64,000 nucleotides of DNA from JBBDZE01 sp040900345 (GCA_040900345.1 JBBDZE010000033.1:1-64000); one strand, 5' to 3'; positions 1 through 9,588 are shown, numbered from the stretch's first letter. Numbers and translations: made by a program. Notes: generated by a model not told the origin, from the letters alone.

Positions 1-1
1 G

Positions 2-394
2 CATTTTAGCGATTCGACCGGGTTGGATGCTGCGAACGTCTCAACAGCCTACGAAGTAGCACAACTTCTCTACGCCGCATACCAGACCGAAGCACTGCGA
101 CCCATTCTTGCCACGGGTACTCATGTGGTACAGACCGAAATTCCGGCAGCGGGGGAAAGTGAGACCCCGCGCATCATTGAACACGCGTGGCGTAGCTCCA
201 ACCAACTTTTGGGGAGCGGCGGCATTGTCGGTGGCAAAACCGGCTACACGAGCGAGGCGGGGCAGTCGCTTGCAGTTATTAGCGCCACGAATAACAGGCA
301 CATTATCGTAGTGGTGTTGGACGCTGCGGATAGATTTCGCGCGGCACGCGGTCTGCATACTTGGGTACGCTCGGCCTACCTTTGGAAAACCTAA
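2..394 (+). CDS. D-alanyl-D-alanine carboxypeptidase (S11), 3' part only
   Basis: C-terminal 130 residues of a penicillin-binding-protein-5-type DD-carboxypeptidase; the gene begins outside the window. In frame from base 2 it reads a conserved GLDxxNxSTAxExAxLL segment, then GGKTGYT, the third active-site box (KTG) of the serine penicillin-recognising fold. The first two boxes (SxxK, SxN) lie upstream and cannot be seen. Such enzymes trim the terminal D-Ala of peptidoglycan stem peptides outside the membrane. It ends 27 bases before mraY and is probably the upstream member of the same wall operon. The protein stops shortly after the KTG domain, so any C-terminal membrane anchor is absent; an N-terminal anchor is possible. 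Confidence 0.85.
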   Translation, partial: HFSDSTGLDAANVSTAYEVAQLLYAAYQTEALRPILATGTHVVQTEIPAAGESETPRIIEHAWRSSNQLLGSGGIVGGKTGYTSEAGQSLAVISATNNRHIIVVVLDAADRFRAARGLHTWVRSAYLWKT

Positions 395-421
395 TAGGCC
401 GTGGTGTGCTATGATGCCTCT

Positions 422-1468
422 ATGGAACAGCATCAGATTGAGCTTGCGAGAATTCTCATACTCGGGTTTGTCGCTTTTGCCATTGCGTTCTTAGCAACTC
501 CGCTGCTTACCCACGTTCTCTATAAGTATAACCTCGGTAAGCGGATACGGCGCGATCCCAAAGCGCCTATTTTCGCTAAACTCCACCAACACAAAGAAGG
601 GACCCCCACCATGGGCGGCGTATTGGTATGGGGGACCATGCTTGTCCTTATCTCGGTATTCGCGTTGCTGGCAGCGTTGGTACCCGAGTCGCCCCTTACC
701 TTATTCAATTTTCTTGACAGGGGGGAAACGTATCTACCCTTGGGCGCCCTTATCGCCGCCGCGTTGATTGGGTTGCTGGATGACATTCTTAATATACGGA
801 GCATAGGTCCCTTTGGCGGAGGACTGCGTATGCGTCAACGCCTCCTTCTCTATACCACCATCGCCGCCTTGGGTGCCTGGTGGTTCTATTTCAAATTGGA
901 CTGGAATATTATCACCGTACCTATCTTTGGAGAAACGCTGGCGCTGGGTATCTGGTACATTCCGTTTTTTATGTTGGTTATTGTGGCCACGGCCTTTTCA
1001 GTCAATGAAACCGATGGCCTCGACGGGCTGGCCGGCGGTGTGCTCATGATGGCTTTTGCCAGTTTCAGCGTTATTGCTTATGTGCAAGAGCGGTTTGATT
1101 TGGCGGTGTTTTCTGCGGTCATTGTCGGCGCACTCCTTGCATTCCTATGGTTTAACATCCATCCGGCGCGATTCTTTCTGGGGGATACGGGCTCCATGTC
1201 GCTTGGCATTACACTGGGAATTATCGCAATGCTTACCGACATGGCGCTGGTACTGCCCGTTATCGGCTTTGTACTCGTTATCGAATCGGCGTCTGTACTG
1301 GCGCAAGTGACCGGTCGGGGATTGTTTGGACGAAAGCTGTTTTTATCAACGCCCATTCATCAGCACTTTCAGGCGATCGGCTGGCCCGAAGGAAAGGTGG
1401 TAATGCGGTTTTGGATTATTTCAGCGATTGCGGCGGGCCTCGGCCTTATTATCGCCATCACAGGATAG
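422..1468 (+). CDS. mraY: Phospho-N-acetylmuramoyl-pentapeptide transferase MraY
   Basis: 348-aa polytopic membrane enzyme that moves phospho-MurNAc-pentapeptide from UDP onto undecaprenyl phosphate, making lipid I. Visible family marks: LLDD near residue 115, NETDGLDGLAGG around residue 195, FFLGDTGSMSLG around 250, and the C-terminal PIHQHFQ...GWPE signature. About ten hydrophobic segments. An in-frame GTG at 401 would add seven residues; I chose ATG 422 because the extension is not membrane-like and MEQHQIEL matches the family start. It sits between a DD-carboxypeptidase and an amidohydrolase/murD pair, i.e. in a wall-synthesis operon. Confidence 0.95.
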   Translation: MEQHQIELARILILGFVAFAIAFLATPLLTHVLYKYNLGKRIRRDPKAPIFAKLHQHKEGTPTMGGVLVWGTMLVLISVFALLAALVPESPLTLFNFLDRGETYLPLGALIAAALIGLLDDILNIRSIGPFGGGLRMRQRLLLYTTIAALGAWWFYFKLDWNIITVPIFGETLALGIWYIPFFMLVIVATAFSVNETDGLDGLAGGVLMMAFASFSVIAYVQERFDLAVFSAVIVGALLAFLWFNIHPARFFLGDTGSMSLGITLGIIAMLTDMALVLPVIGFVLVIESASVLAQVTGRGLFGRKLFLSTPIHQHFQAIGWPEGKVVMRFWIISAIAAGLGLIIAITG

Positions 1469-1480
1469 TAGATTTCTCGC

Positions 1481-3043
1481 ATGTTAATCAAAGGAGGTAC
1501 AGTATTTGACGGAACGGGCGCTGCAGCTACACGCAGTGACGTTCGCATTGAAAAGGGAGTTATTCAGGAGCTGGGCAACCTTGAGCCCCGGGGTGACGAA
1601 CTGGTCATTAATGCTGAAGGCACCTATGTCACGCCGGGCTTTGTGGATATTCTTAACCACTCTGACGCCTATGTGACGCTTTTCTCTAATCCCGTCCAAG
1701 AAAGCCTTCTTCAGCAGGGTATTACGACCATTCTTATGGGGAATGAGGGGTCATCTTTGGCGCCGCTCGTGGACGGGACATTCGTCAACTCGGTGCAAAA
1801 ATGGGGAGATATTTCGACACTGAGCGTCAATTGGCTTTCGGTCAGCGAATATCTGCAAGAGCTCAAGCGGCATGCGTTTGGCATCAACCTGGCGACGCTC
1901 GCGGGGCACTCAACCGTGCGGCGCGGTCTCATTGGCGATGAATCCCGTAAGCTTTCTCAGGACGAGCTTCGCCAAATGGAATATATGCTCAAGACCGCGC
2001 TTCGGGAAGGGGCATTCGGTATCTCTACTGGCTTTGGGTTTACCCACGCGCGGGATACCTCCCCAGAAGAAGAGGAGCTCCTCATGCACATTGCCGCCAA
2101 CGAGCAGGCGCTCTACGCCACCCACTTGCGCAATGAGGACAAATATTTCTTTTCTACCTTGGAAAAGGCCCTTGCGCTCGCCCGAAAATTGCCGGGGGTC
2201 AATATGGAGCTATCCCACCTGAAAGTAACAGGCAAAGAGAACTGGGGACAGTTTGAGGACGCGCTTGCGTTGCTTTCCGATGCCGCGCTTAGTAACGTGC
2301 ATTTTGACGTCTACCCGTACCGAACAACGGCGTCAGTGTTCTACCAATTCTTGCCCGTCTGGGTGAGCGAGGGTGGCAAGGAAAGCATTCTCAAAAATCT
2401 TCGCACGCAAGAAACTCGCGCACAGATTATTACCGAAATGCAGCAGGACCGGCACGATTACGCGAATATGGTTGTGGCGATGGGTTCGGCCAGCATGCCA
2501 TATTTCGGTAAGGCATTTGGCGAAATAGCGCGGAACCAAAACAAGAGCCCCGAGGATGCCGCTTTGGACGCGCTCTTGGCTTCCGAAAACCGTCTTATTG
2601 TATTCACGGAGGTTATGGCCGAAGAGAATGTGCGCGCCGCCTTGGCGCATCCAAGCGGCTTGGTAACCTCGGCAGGTGTTGGCCGCTCCATGCAGGAAGC
2701 GGCGAGCGGACAATTTGCCCACCCACGCTACTTTGGTGCCATGCCGCGCTTTTTAGGCAACTACGTTCGCGATGAAAAACTTTTGAGCTGGGAGGAGGCC
2801 ATTCGCAAGATAACCTGGGGTCCGGCGCATAAAATAGGACTGCACAAGCGGGGCAAGATAACGCAGGGCTTTGCCGCGGATGTGGTTGTCTTCGACCCCC
2901 AAACCATTCAAGAGAAAGCAACATTTTCCAATCCATATCAATATCCGACCGGCATAAAGTATGTTATCGTAAACGGTGAAATCGCCGTGGATAGGGGCGA
3001 ATTTGTGGGCGCAAAGAACGGCGAAGTATTAATCCGTTCGTAG
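1481..3043 (+). CDS. D-aminoacylase-fold amidohydrolase, metal site altered
   Basis: 520-aa member of the amidohydrolase superfamily, closest in pattern to N-acyl-D-amino-acid deacylases: N-terminal beta domain (IKGGTVFDGTG), TIM barrel, and C-terminal return to the beta domain (GFAADVVVFDP). Compared with the known A. faecalis enzyme pattern, the first HxH is L-N-H in VDILNHSD, the bridging Cys of GNCG is Glu in GNEGSSLAPL, and the catalytic Asp of SDG is Ala in TSAGVG. The two other metal histidines (ATHLRNE, LSHLKVTG) remain. Lying between mraY and murD, it may act on D-amino-acid-containing wall fragments, but activity is uncertain. A specialised subfamily or a non-catalytic protein are both possible. 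Confidence 0.8.
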   Translation: MLIKGGTVFDGTGAAATRSDVRIEKGVIQELGNLEPRGDELVINAEGTYVTPGFVDILNHSDAYVTLFSNPVQESLLQQGITTILMGNEGSSLAPLVDGTFVNSVQKWGDISTLSVNWLSVSEYLQELKRHAFGINLATLAGHSTVRRGLIGDESRKLSQDELRQMEYMLKTALREGAFGISTGFGFTHARDTSPEEEELLMHIAANEQALYATHLRNEDKYFFSTLEKALALARKLPGVNMELSHLKVTGKENWGQFEDALALLSDAALSNVHFDVYPYRTTASVFYQFLPVWVSEGGKESILKNLRTQETRAQIITEMQQDRHDYANMVVAMGSASMPYFGKAFGEIARNQNKSPEDAALDALLASENRLIVFTEVMAEENVRAALAHPSGLVTSAGVGRSMQEAASGQFAHPRYFGAMPRFLGNYVRDEKLLSWEEAIRKITWGPAHKIGLHKRGKITQGFAADVVVFDPQTIQEKATFSNPYQYPTGIKYVIVNGEIAVDRGEFVGAKNGEVLIRS

Positions 3044-3064
3044 TGGACGGCTGGTGGTCTGCCC

Positions 3065-4447
3065 ATGGATTTTCGCGATAAACATATAACGATTATGGGG
3101 TTGGGGGTTGCCGGAGGCGCTGTAGAGGACGCCTTATTTTTTATTCGCCAGGGCGCCCATGTGACCGTTACCGACACTAAAACCGAAGCGGAGTTAGCCT
3201 CGTCAGTGGCTCGCCTGAAAGGCCAGCCGGTAACCTTGCATCTGGGAGGCCACCGAGAGGAAGACTTTACCAAAGCCGATCTTATCCTAAGAAACCCTGC
3301 CGTACCGAGTAATTCACCCTTTCTGGATACGGCACGTCGGCATCATGTCCCTATTGAAATGGGAAGCGGCCTTTTCAGCGAACTGGCCGACCTGTCAAAG
3401 CTTATCGGCATTACGGGCACAAAGGGGAAGTCCACCACCACGGCGCTTACGCATGCAGTGGTTCGCGTGCGGCATCCCGATGCCTATTGCGGTGGCAATG
3501 TGGATGGTTCACCTCTCAAGTTCGTAGACGAGGCCAATCGGGGCCAGTGGGGAGTGATGGAGCTCTCCAGTTGGCGACTTGAGTCCATGGCAGAGCATGA
3601 AAAAAGTCCTCATGTTGCGCTTATAACCAATATCGCCCAGGATCACCTCAATCGCTACGAGCGTTACGAGGATTACCGGGAGGCAAAGAAGCATATTTTT
3701 CGGTTCCAAAACAAAGACGACATAGCCATTCTCAATGCCGACGACGGCTACCTGCTCAGCGTTGCGAATGAAGTGCCCTCAACGTTGCTATGGTTCTCGG
3801 TGCTGGGCCGCCCCGATGCGCCCGGTGGTTCCGTCGGCGTGTATCTGAAAGAGGGGACCCTCCACTACGGGGAAGAGACGGCTCTCTTGGCGAAGCTCTC
3901 CATGCGGGCGGTGCATCACCCGGCAAATATTGTAGCTGCCCTCACCGTAGGGCGGGTATTGGACGTGCCATTTGCGAAAGCGCTGAAGGCCATTGCGGAG
4001 GTTCCCACGTTGCCGGGCCGGCTCGAGTATGTGGCCACGGTCAGCGGGGTGGCTTTCTACAATGACACGACCGCCACAAATCCTTACGCCGCAAAGACCT
4101 CGCTTGAACGCATGGCCATCCAAGGAAGCGTATCAATAATCGTTGGTGGTGAAGATAAGCGTATGGACTTTTCAGAACTGGCCGAGGCGCTTAGTCAGGC
4201 CAAAGCGGTATTCGTGCTTCCCGGAACCGCCTCTGAGAAACTGCTTGCCCAAGTGGCCCGTTTGAATGTCCCGCATGTTACTCCGGTAGCAACGCTCCGC
4301 GAGGCGGTTGAAGGAGCGTTCGCGTCAAAGGCGGACATTGTCCTGCTTTCGCCCGCGGCAGCGAGTTTTAATATGTTTGTCAACGAATTTGACCGCGGGG
4401 ATACCTTCGTTAAAGAGGTGCAGCGATTACACCAACATGCCGCGTAA
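3065..4447 (+). CDS. murD: UDP-N-acetylmuramoyl-L-alanine:D-glutamate ligase MurD
   Basis: 460-aa cytoplasmic Mur ligase adding D-Glu to UDP-MurNAc-L-Ala with ATP. N-terminal Rossmann-like domain (IMGLGVAGGAVEDA), central ATPase with P-loop GITGTKGKSTTT near residue 115, MELSSWRLE and the ITNIAQDHLNRY segment, and a C-terminal domain with FYNDTTATNPYA and GGEDKRMDF, both MurD hallmarks. Its last 11 bases overlap the ftsW start, which implies translational coupling. Twenty-one bases separate it from the amidohydrolase gene upstream. Confidence 0.95.
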   Translation: MDFRDKHITIMGLGVAGGAVEDALFFIRQGAHVTVTDTKTEAELASSVARLKGQPVTLHLGGHREEDFTKADLILRNPAVPSNSPFLDTARRHHVPIEMGSGLFSELADLSKLIGITGTKGKSTTTALTHAVVRVRHPDAYCGGNVDGSPLKFVDEANRGQWGVMELSSWRLESMAEHEKSPHVALITNIAQDHLNRYERYEDYREAKKHIFRFQNKDDIAILNADDGYLLSVANEVPSTLLWFSVLGRPDAPGGSVGVYLKEGTLHYGEETALLAKLSMRAVHHPANIVAALTVGRVLDVPFAKALKAIAEVPTLPGRLEYVATVSGVAFYNDTTATNPYAAKTSLERMAIQGSVSIIVGGEDKRMDFSELAEALSQAKAVFVLPGTASEKLLAQVARLNVPHVTPVATLREAVEGAFASKADIVLLSPAAASFNMFVNEFDRGDTFVKEVQRLHQHAA

Positions 4448-5537
4448 AACCCTCCATCCTCCCGATAAGATACTCCTGGCGGCATTTGTTGTTCTGCTGG
4501 TTGTCGGCACGGTCGCGCTGTTTTCGGCTTCCGTCAACGCCAGCCAGGAAGATTATGGAAACCTCTACGGCTACTTCTTGCATCAAGTCTTCTATGGCTT
4601 GCTCGTTGGAACGGTAGCGGCAGTCGGAATGTATCTGTTTCCATACCGGCATTTAAAACGTCTGGCCCTACCCGTTTTTCTTGGCGCATTATTTTTGATG
4701 ATGCTCGTATTCGTGCCTGGAATTTCCCGGGAAGCCGCCGGGGCCCAGCGCTGGATTGATGTAGGGTTTTTTGTATTGCAGCCTTCAGAGCTGGCGAAGT
4801 TCGCACTCATTATTTATTTGGCCGCGTGGCTGGAAACGCACAAAGCGCGCCTGAAAGACTTTTCGGCACTGGTCCCGTTTTCAGTGTTGCTGGGGCTTAT
4901 GGCCGCGCTGCTCATTCTCCAGCCAAACTTTAGCACCCTCATGTTGACAGCCGTTATCGCGGGCGCAATGTACTTTGCTGCGGGGGCGCCTTGGAAGTAC
5001 GTTGGGGGCCTTATCGCCGCGGGGGTACTCTTTGCTGCTGCCATGATCCAAATTGCTCCCTACCGCCTGCGGCGGCTCACGACATTCTTTAACCCGTCTG
5101 AAGACCCTCTCGGAGTAAGTTTCCAAATAAACCAAGCGCTTATCGCCATTGGCTCGGGCCGCATTTGGGGCAAGGGATTGGCGCAGGGCCTTGAACACAA
5201 GCGGTTACTTCCCGAACAGATGAACGACTCTATTTTCGCTGTGTGGGCTCAAGAAACAGGATTTTTGGGTGCGACATTTCTTATTGGGTTATTCGGTGTT
5301 ATTTTAGTGCGCGGTTTTCGCGCGGCAACCCAGGCAAAAGATATGTTTGCTTCGCTCGCCGCGCTGGGTATCACCATTTGGCTTGTAACCCAGGCACTCT
5401 TTAATATGGGTGCTATGATGGGCCTTGTGCCGCTTACGGGAATTCCGTTGCCTTTTGTGAGCTATGGGAGCTCTTCGCTTGTGGTTTCCATGGCCGCTAT
5501 GGGGCTTTTGTTGCAATTATCGAGAAAAGCCACATGA
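4437..5537 (+). CDS. ftsW: Septal peptidoglycan polymerase FtsW (SEDS family)
   Basis: 366-aa multi-pass membrane protein of the SEDS family, the glycan-strand polymerase that uses lipid II at the septum. Seen: GAQRWID with the following PSELAKFALIIYLAAWL, the large-loop NxxFA segment, and the C-terminal ...PLTGIPLPFVSYGSSSLV signature that is typical of FtsW/RodA. Start ATG 4437 overlaps the murD end by 11 bases and gives MPRKTLHPPDKILL, a normal FtsW start. Its place directly before murG favours FtsW over RodA. Confidence 0.93.
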   Translation: MPRKTLHPPDKILLAAFVVLLVVGTVALFSASVNASQEDYGNLYGYFLHQVFYGLLVGTVAAVGMYLFPYRHLKRLALPVFLGALFLMMLVFVPGISREAAGAQRWIDVGFFVLQPSELAKFALIIYLAAWLETHKARLKDFSALVPFSVLLGLMAALLILQPNFSTLMLTAVIAGAMYFAAGAPWKYVGGLIAAGVLFAAAMIQIAPYRLRRLTTFFNPSEDPLGVSFQINQALIAIGSGRIWGKGLAQGLEHKRLLPEQMNDSIFAVWAQETGFLGATFLIGLFGVILVRGFRAATQAKDMFASLAALGITIWLVTQALFNMGAMMGLVPLTGIPLPFVSYGSSSLVVSMAAMGLLLQLSRKAT

Positions 5538-5568
5538 TGATAGCAGATATACGTAATATAATAACGGG

Positions 5569-6824
5569 ATGCGTATCGTATTGACCGGAGGCGGGACCGG
5601 AGGACACATTTTCCCGCTCGTTGCCGTTGCCCGGGAGCTTGTTGCAGTCGCCGCGGCACGCCAGGAAGCCCTCCGGTTGGTGTTCCTTGGCCCGGCTCGT
5701 GAAGCAAAACAGGCGTTGGATGCCGAGGGTGTAGTGGTGCGGGGTATCGCCGCGGGCAAACTGCGCCGTTATCTTTCCCCCTACTACCTTGTTGACATCC
5801 CCAAGATTGCTTTTGGCATGGTTCAGTCATGCATCTACTTATGGTGGTACATGCCCGACGCGGTCTTTTCCAAGGGCGGCTACGGCAGCTTTACCACGGT
5901 ACTGGTAGCGTGGCTGTTTCGCATTCCGGTATACCTGCATGAGTCAGATAGCGTGGCGGGCTTGAGTAACCGGCTCTTGGCACGTTTTTCGCGCAGGATA
6001 TTCGTCTCATTTCCCGGGGAGTATCCCGAGTTTTCGCGTGATAGAATACNNNNNNNNNNNNNNNNNNNNNNNNNNNNNNNNNNNNNNNNNNNNNNNNNNN
6101 NNNNNNNNNNNNNNNNNNNNNNNNNNNNNNNNNNNNNNNNNNNNNNNNNAGGATATTCGTCTCATTTCCCGGGGAGTATCCCGAGTTTTCGCGTGATAGA
6201 ATACATTTGGTAGGCAATCCGGTTCGCGACATGCGCGGAGGAGCGGCAGCTAATATTCTTGAGAAACTCGTGTTGTCGGACGAGCGCCCTGTAGTGCTTG
6301 TCGTGGGCGGTAGCCAGGGGGCCCGGCAAGTCAATGAACTTATGTTGGAGGCAGCAGAAGAGTTGAGCGCTTTCGTTTCTATCATCCATCAAACGGGGGA
6401 GGGGAACATTGCGGCCGTCCAGAAGCGCGCTGAACAACTTTCAAAAAGGGCCCGACAATGCTATCGTCCTATTGCGTTTTTAAGCGAACAAGACATGCGC
6501 GACGCGTATGCAGCCGCGGCCCTAGTGGTATCTCGCGCAGGGTCAAGCGTTCTCTTTGAGCTGGCCCTGCTCAAAAAACCGAGTATTCTCATTCCGCTTA
6601 TGAGCGCCGCGGCGGGCCATCAGGAAGAAAATGCGCGTATCTACCAGGCAGCTGGTGCGTGCGCTCTGTTAAATGCTCGCACCGCCACGCCCGCCGAGCT
6701 GGTTACCGCGGTAGCCGGCCTTGTGGCCGCTCCAAAGCGTCTGGCGCAGATGGGAGAGGCGGCAGGTACATTCGCCAAGCCCCAAGCCGCCGCAACCATA
6801 GCCCAAACCATTCTTAAAATATGA
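5569..6824 (+). CDS. murG: MurG glycosyltransferase, split by a false assembly gap
   Basis: Undecaprenyldiphospho-muramoylpentapeptide N-acetylglucosaminyltransferase: adds GlcNAc to lipid I to make lipid II on the inner membrane face. N-terminal GGGTGGHIFP (donor loop) and YLHESDSVAGLSN precede the gap; VVGGSQGARQVN, SRAGSSVLFEL and the HQEENARIY region follow it. As written the reading frame breaks at 100 N. However, the 55 bases before the gap repeat exactly after it; dropping the N run and one copy (155 bases) puts both halves in one frame and gives 366 aa, the usual MurG size. The stop overlaps the gltX start as ATGA. Confidence 0.93.
5995..6049 (+). repeat. Contig-end duplicate, left copy
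   Basis: 55 bases immediately before the N run, identical to 6150-6204. This is best explained as the same genomic segment present at both contig ends that a scaffolder failed to merge. Confidence 0.9.
6050..6149. other. Scaffold gap of exactly 100 N, probably artificial
   Basis: One hundred N, the customary placeholder for a gap of unknown length. The flanking 55-base identity indicates that the true gap length is negative (overlapping contigs), so no sequence is missing here. Confidence 0.9.
6150..6204 (+). repeat. Contig-end duplicate, right copy
   Basis: Exact copy of 5995-6049 directly after the N run. Read in the murG frame it encodes the same IFVSFPGEYPEFSRDRI stretch once, followed by HLVGNPVRDMR. 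Confidence 0.9.
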
Positions 6825-8302
6825 CCACGCCTCTTATTGAAGATAACCAGCCACCCCGCGTTCGTATGGCGCCCTCGCCGACGGGGAATTTGCATATAGG
6901 AACGGCTCGTACTGCGCTATTTAACTACCTTTTTGCCAAGCACTACGGTGGCACGTTTGTGATGCGTAGCGAAGATACCGACCTGGAACGCTCGACCAAA
7001 GAATTTGAACATAACATCTTGGAAGGCCTTGAGTGGCTCGGTATTGTGTGGGACGAGGGGGTTACGGTTGAAGGGGAGCGAGGAGAGCATGGGCCGTATC
7101 GTCAAAGTCAGCGTGCGGACACCTACCGTACCTATCTTGAGCAACTTCTCAAGGAGGGCAAGGCCTTCTACTGCTGGCATACGAGTGACGAACTGCAGGC
7201 CGAGCAGCAGGACCAGGTTGCCAACAAAGAAGCACCGCGCCATGTTTGCAGCTATCGCGACAGCCAGCCGGACGAGGCAGTAAAGCAGCAAGCCATTGTC
7301 AGATTTCGCAATGACGCGAAAGATTCGGTAACCTTCCACGACTATGTAAAAGGAGACATTACGTTCAAGGCGGAGCTTTTGGGGGACTTTTCCATAGCAA
7401 AGCGCCTGGACGAGGCTCTCTATAACTTTGCAGTTGTTGTTGATGACGAAACCATGCGTATCACCCACGTTGTGCGCGGGGAGGACCATATTTCCAATAC
7501 TCCCAAGCAAATCTTGCTGCAGGAAGCTCTGGGCTTCGTGCGGCCCAAATATGTCCACCTGCCGCTCATTCTGGGCTCCGATCGTTCCAAGCTTAGCAAG
7601 CGCCACGGTGCTACGGCCATTGCCCAATACCGGGAGCTCGGATATCTGCCCCGGGCATTGTTTAACTTTATTGCGCTCATAGGATGGCACCCCGCTGATA
7701 CGCAGGAGATTATGCCAAAAGAGCTTATCGTAGAGCACTTTTCCATAGAAGCCATTCAGCAAGCCGGCGCCATATTTGACGTTGAAAAGCTCAACTGGAT
7801 GAACGGCGAGTACATCCGCGCCACTGGTATCGCCGAACTTACCCGCGAAGCTCGCCCATACCTGGTTGCTGCCGGCTTCGTTGACGAGCAAACCGACGAG
7901 GCCTGGTTGCAAAAGGTGGTGGCCTTGGAACAACAGCGTATCCATAAGCTTTCCGAAATAGTTGAAGCCACCGCATTTATCTTCAGCCAACCCCAATACG
8001 AGCCCGCGTTGCTCATTTGGAAAAAGTCCGATGAGGGAAAGACGCGGAGTGCGCTTTCTCAATTACTTGGTATAATACAAGGGATAGACGCATCTTCCTG
8101 GAATGCTGGCGGGATTGAGGCTGTCATTATGCCGACAGCCGAGGCCACCGGAGACCGCGGCAGTATGTTATGGCCGTTGCGCGTCGCCCTTACCGGTCGG
8201 AAGGGTTCGCCCGGCCCATTTGAAATAATGGAGGTTCTCGGAAAAGAACAAACCCTCGAGCGTCTTGCTCGTGCCCAAGAACTTTTGCTCCAGTTTTCCT
8301 AG
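6821..8302 (+). CDS. gltX: Glutamyl-tRNA synthetase
   Basis: 493-aa class I aminoacyl-tRNA synthetase that charges tRNA-Glu (and possibly tRNA-Gln for transamidation; no evidence in the window decides this). HIGH box in APSPTGNLHIGTARTALF near residue 17, KMSKS box as SKLSKRHGA near residue 255, then the helical anticodon-binding domain with AIQQAGAIFDVEKLNWMNGEYI. ATG overlaps the murG stop (ATGA). A Mur-operon location for gltX is a context peculiarity rather than a functional link. Confidence 0.95.
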   Translation: MTTPLIEDNQPPRVRMAPSPTGNLHIGTARTALFNYLFAKHYGGTFVMRSEDTDLERSTKEFEHNILEGLEWLGIVWDEGVTVEGERGEHGPYRQSQRADTYRTYLEQLLKEGKAFYCWHTSDELQAEQQDQVANKEAPRHVCSYRDSQPDEAVKQQAIVRFRNDAKDSVTFHDYVKGDITFKAELLGDFSIAKRLDEALYNFAVVVDDETMRITHVVRGEDHISNTPKQILLQEALGFVRPKYVHLPLILGSDRSKLSKRHGATAIAQYRELGYLPRALFNFIALIGWHPADTQEIMPKELIVEHFSIEAIQQAGAIFDVEKLNWMNGEYIRATGIAELTREARPYLVAAGFVDEQTDEAWLQKVVALEQQRIHKLSEIVEATAFIFSQPQYEPALLIWKKSDEGKTRSALSQLLGIIQGIDASSWNAGGIEAVIMPTAEATGDRGSMLWPLRVALTGRKGSPGPFEIMEVLGKEQTLERLARAQELLLQFS

Positions 8303-8310
8303 CTGTACTT

Positions 8311-9588
8311 GTGCATCGTCTTACCTACACTACTATAGTGGCCCTTCTCGTAATCGCAGCGGTTGCTGTATTGGCGGGTTTTGGAGGTGGGGGAGTGATA
8401 AATGTTTATGCCGATGAAATTGAAGATCTCCAGCGGGAAATCGAAGAAAAACAACGCGCTATAGACGAGCTGGAACGCAAAGCGGGGGAGTACCAAGAGC
8501 ATGTTGATGACCAACAACATTATGCGGCGACGCTGCGCGGGCAAATAAACGAGTTCAACGCAGAAATATCAGGCCTTGAAAGGCGTATAGCCCTCACCCA
8601 AGCAAAGATAGGCCGCACCCAACTGGAAATCAAAAAAACGGAGCTGGAGATAGCAGAGCGCGTTGAAGGTGTTCGCCAAAGCCATGAGCAGATGGCCGAG
8701 ATTGTTCGCCAGGTCCACAAAAAAGAGAGCGAAAGCATGGTGGAAATCCTGTTATCTCACCGCGATCTCTCTGATTTCTTCATACAGCTTGAGGTGCGCG
8801 AAACCCTCCAAGAGGGGCTCTCCGAGCGCCTCACTGAACTCAAGCGTCTTACGGCAGAACTGGAAGAGCGCCGCGGTGTCCTTGGGGATGAGCGCGACCG
8901 CCTCGCCGCTGAACGAGAGGAGGTGGGGGGCCAGCGCATCGTTCTGGCCTCACAGCGTCAACGCCAGCAGGGGCTCTTGAGCGAAACGCGGGAAGAAGAG
9001 GCCCGCTACCAAGCGCTTCTTTCCCAAGCAGAAGCCCAGCGTAAGGCCATTAATGAGGAGGTATACAACCTTGAGCGGCGCCTGCGCGAAGCGCTTGATC
9101 CTGGAAGCGTTCCGCCCGACAGCGGCGATTTTATTTGGCCGGCGGCGAATTTTCGCCTTACCCAGGGGTACGGATGTTTGCGTTCCTCTTGGGCGCGTAG
9201 GTCCTACTCCTCCTGCGATGGGGGAGCGGGCGGCTGGCATAATGGTCTAGACTTGGCAGCGCCTTTGGGCACGCCTATTTATGCGGTCAATGATGGGCGC
9301 ATTATTGGGGTAGGGAACAACCCCCGCGGGTATGGCTTGTGGGTCGCCATTGAGCACGCAAACGGACTTGTGAGCAGTGTGGGCCACTTGAGCGCGCAAC
9401 TGGTGAGCGTAGGCCAGTTCGTCACGAAAGGTCAGACGATAGCGCGCATGGGTTCAACGGGCTTTTCTACGGGCAGTCACACTCATTTCATTATATTTGC
9501 CCCCAGAACCTACCAGGAGGTGCGCAGCCGCATATCTGGAACCGTTCCCATTGGGGCAACGGTAGAGCCCCGCAATTACCTCCCGTAA
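8311..9588 (+). CDS. Coiled-coil M23 peptidase, EnvC/LytM type
   Basis: 425-aa exported protein. The first ~30 residues hold a hydrophobic export or anchor segment (IVALLVIAAVAVLAGF). Residues ~35-265 are a long heptad-rich coiled coil (repeated E/Q/R/L). The last ~130 residues are a LytM/M23 metallopeptidase domain with HNGLDLAAPLGTPIYA and GSHTHFIIF supplying the zinc ligands (H...D, HxH). Layout matches EnvC/NlpD-like factors that cut or trigger cutting of septal peptidoglycan, consistent with ftsW and murG upstream. Start is a GTG 8 bases after gltX; an in-frame GTG at 8338 would also leave the membrane segment. Confidence 0.88.
   Translation: MHRLTYTTIVALLVIAAVAVLAGFGGGGVINVYADEIEDLQREIEEKQRAIDELERKAGEYQEHVDDQQHYAATLRGQINEFNAEISGLERRIALTQAKIGRTQLEIKKTELEIAERVEGVRQSHEQMAEIVRQVHKKESESMVEILLSHRDLSDFFIQLEVRETLQEGLSERLTELKRLTAELEERRGVLGDERDRLAAEREEVGGQRIVLASQRQRQQGLLSETREEEARYQALLSQAEAQRKAINEEVYNLERRLREALDPGSVPPDSGDFIWPAANFRLTQGYGCLRSSWARRSYSSCDGGAGGWHNGLDLAAPLGTPIYAVNDGRIIGVGNNPRGYGLWVAIEHANGLVSSVGHLSAQLVSVGQFVTKGQTIARMGSTGFSTGSHTHFIIFAPRTYQEVRSRISGTVPIGATVEPRNYLP

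Noticed and set aside
6150..6204. True tandem duplication in murG
   Set aside because: The duplicate ends exactly at a 100-N gap on both sides; merging restores the frame, so it is a contig overlap.
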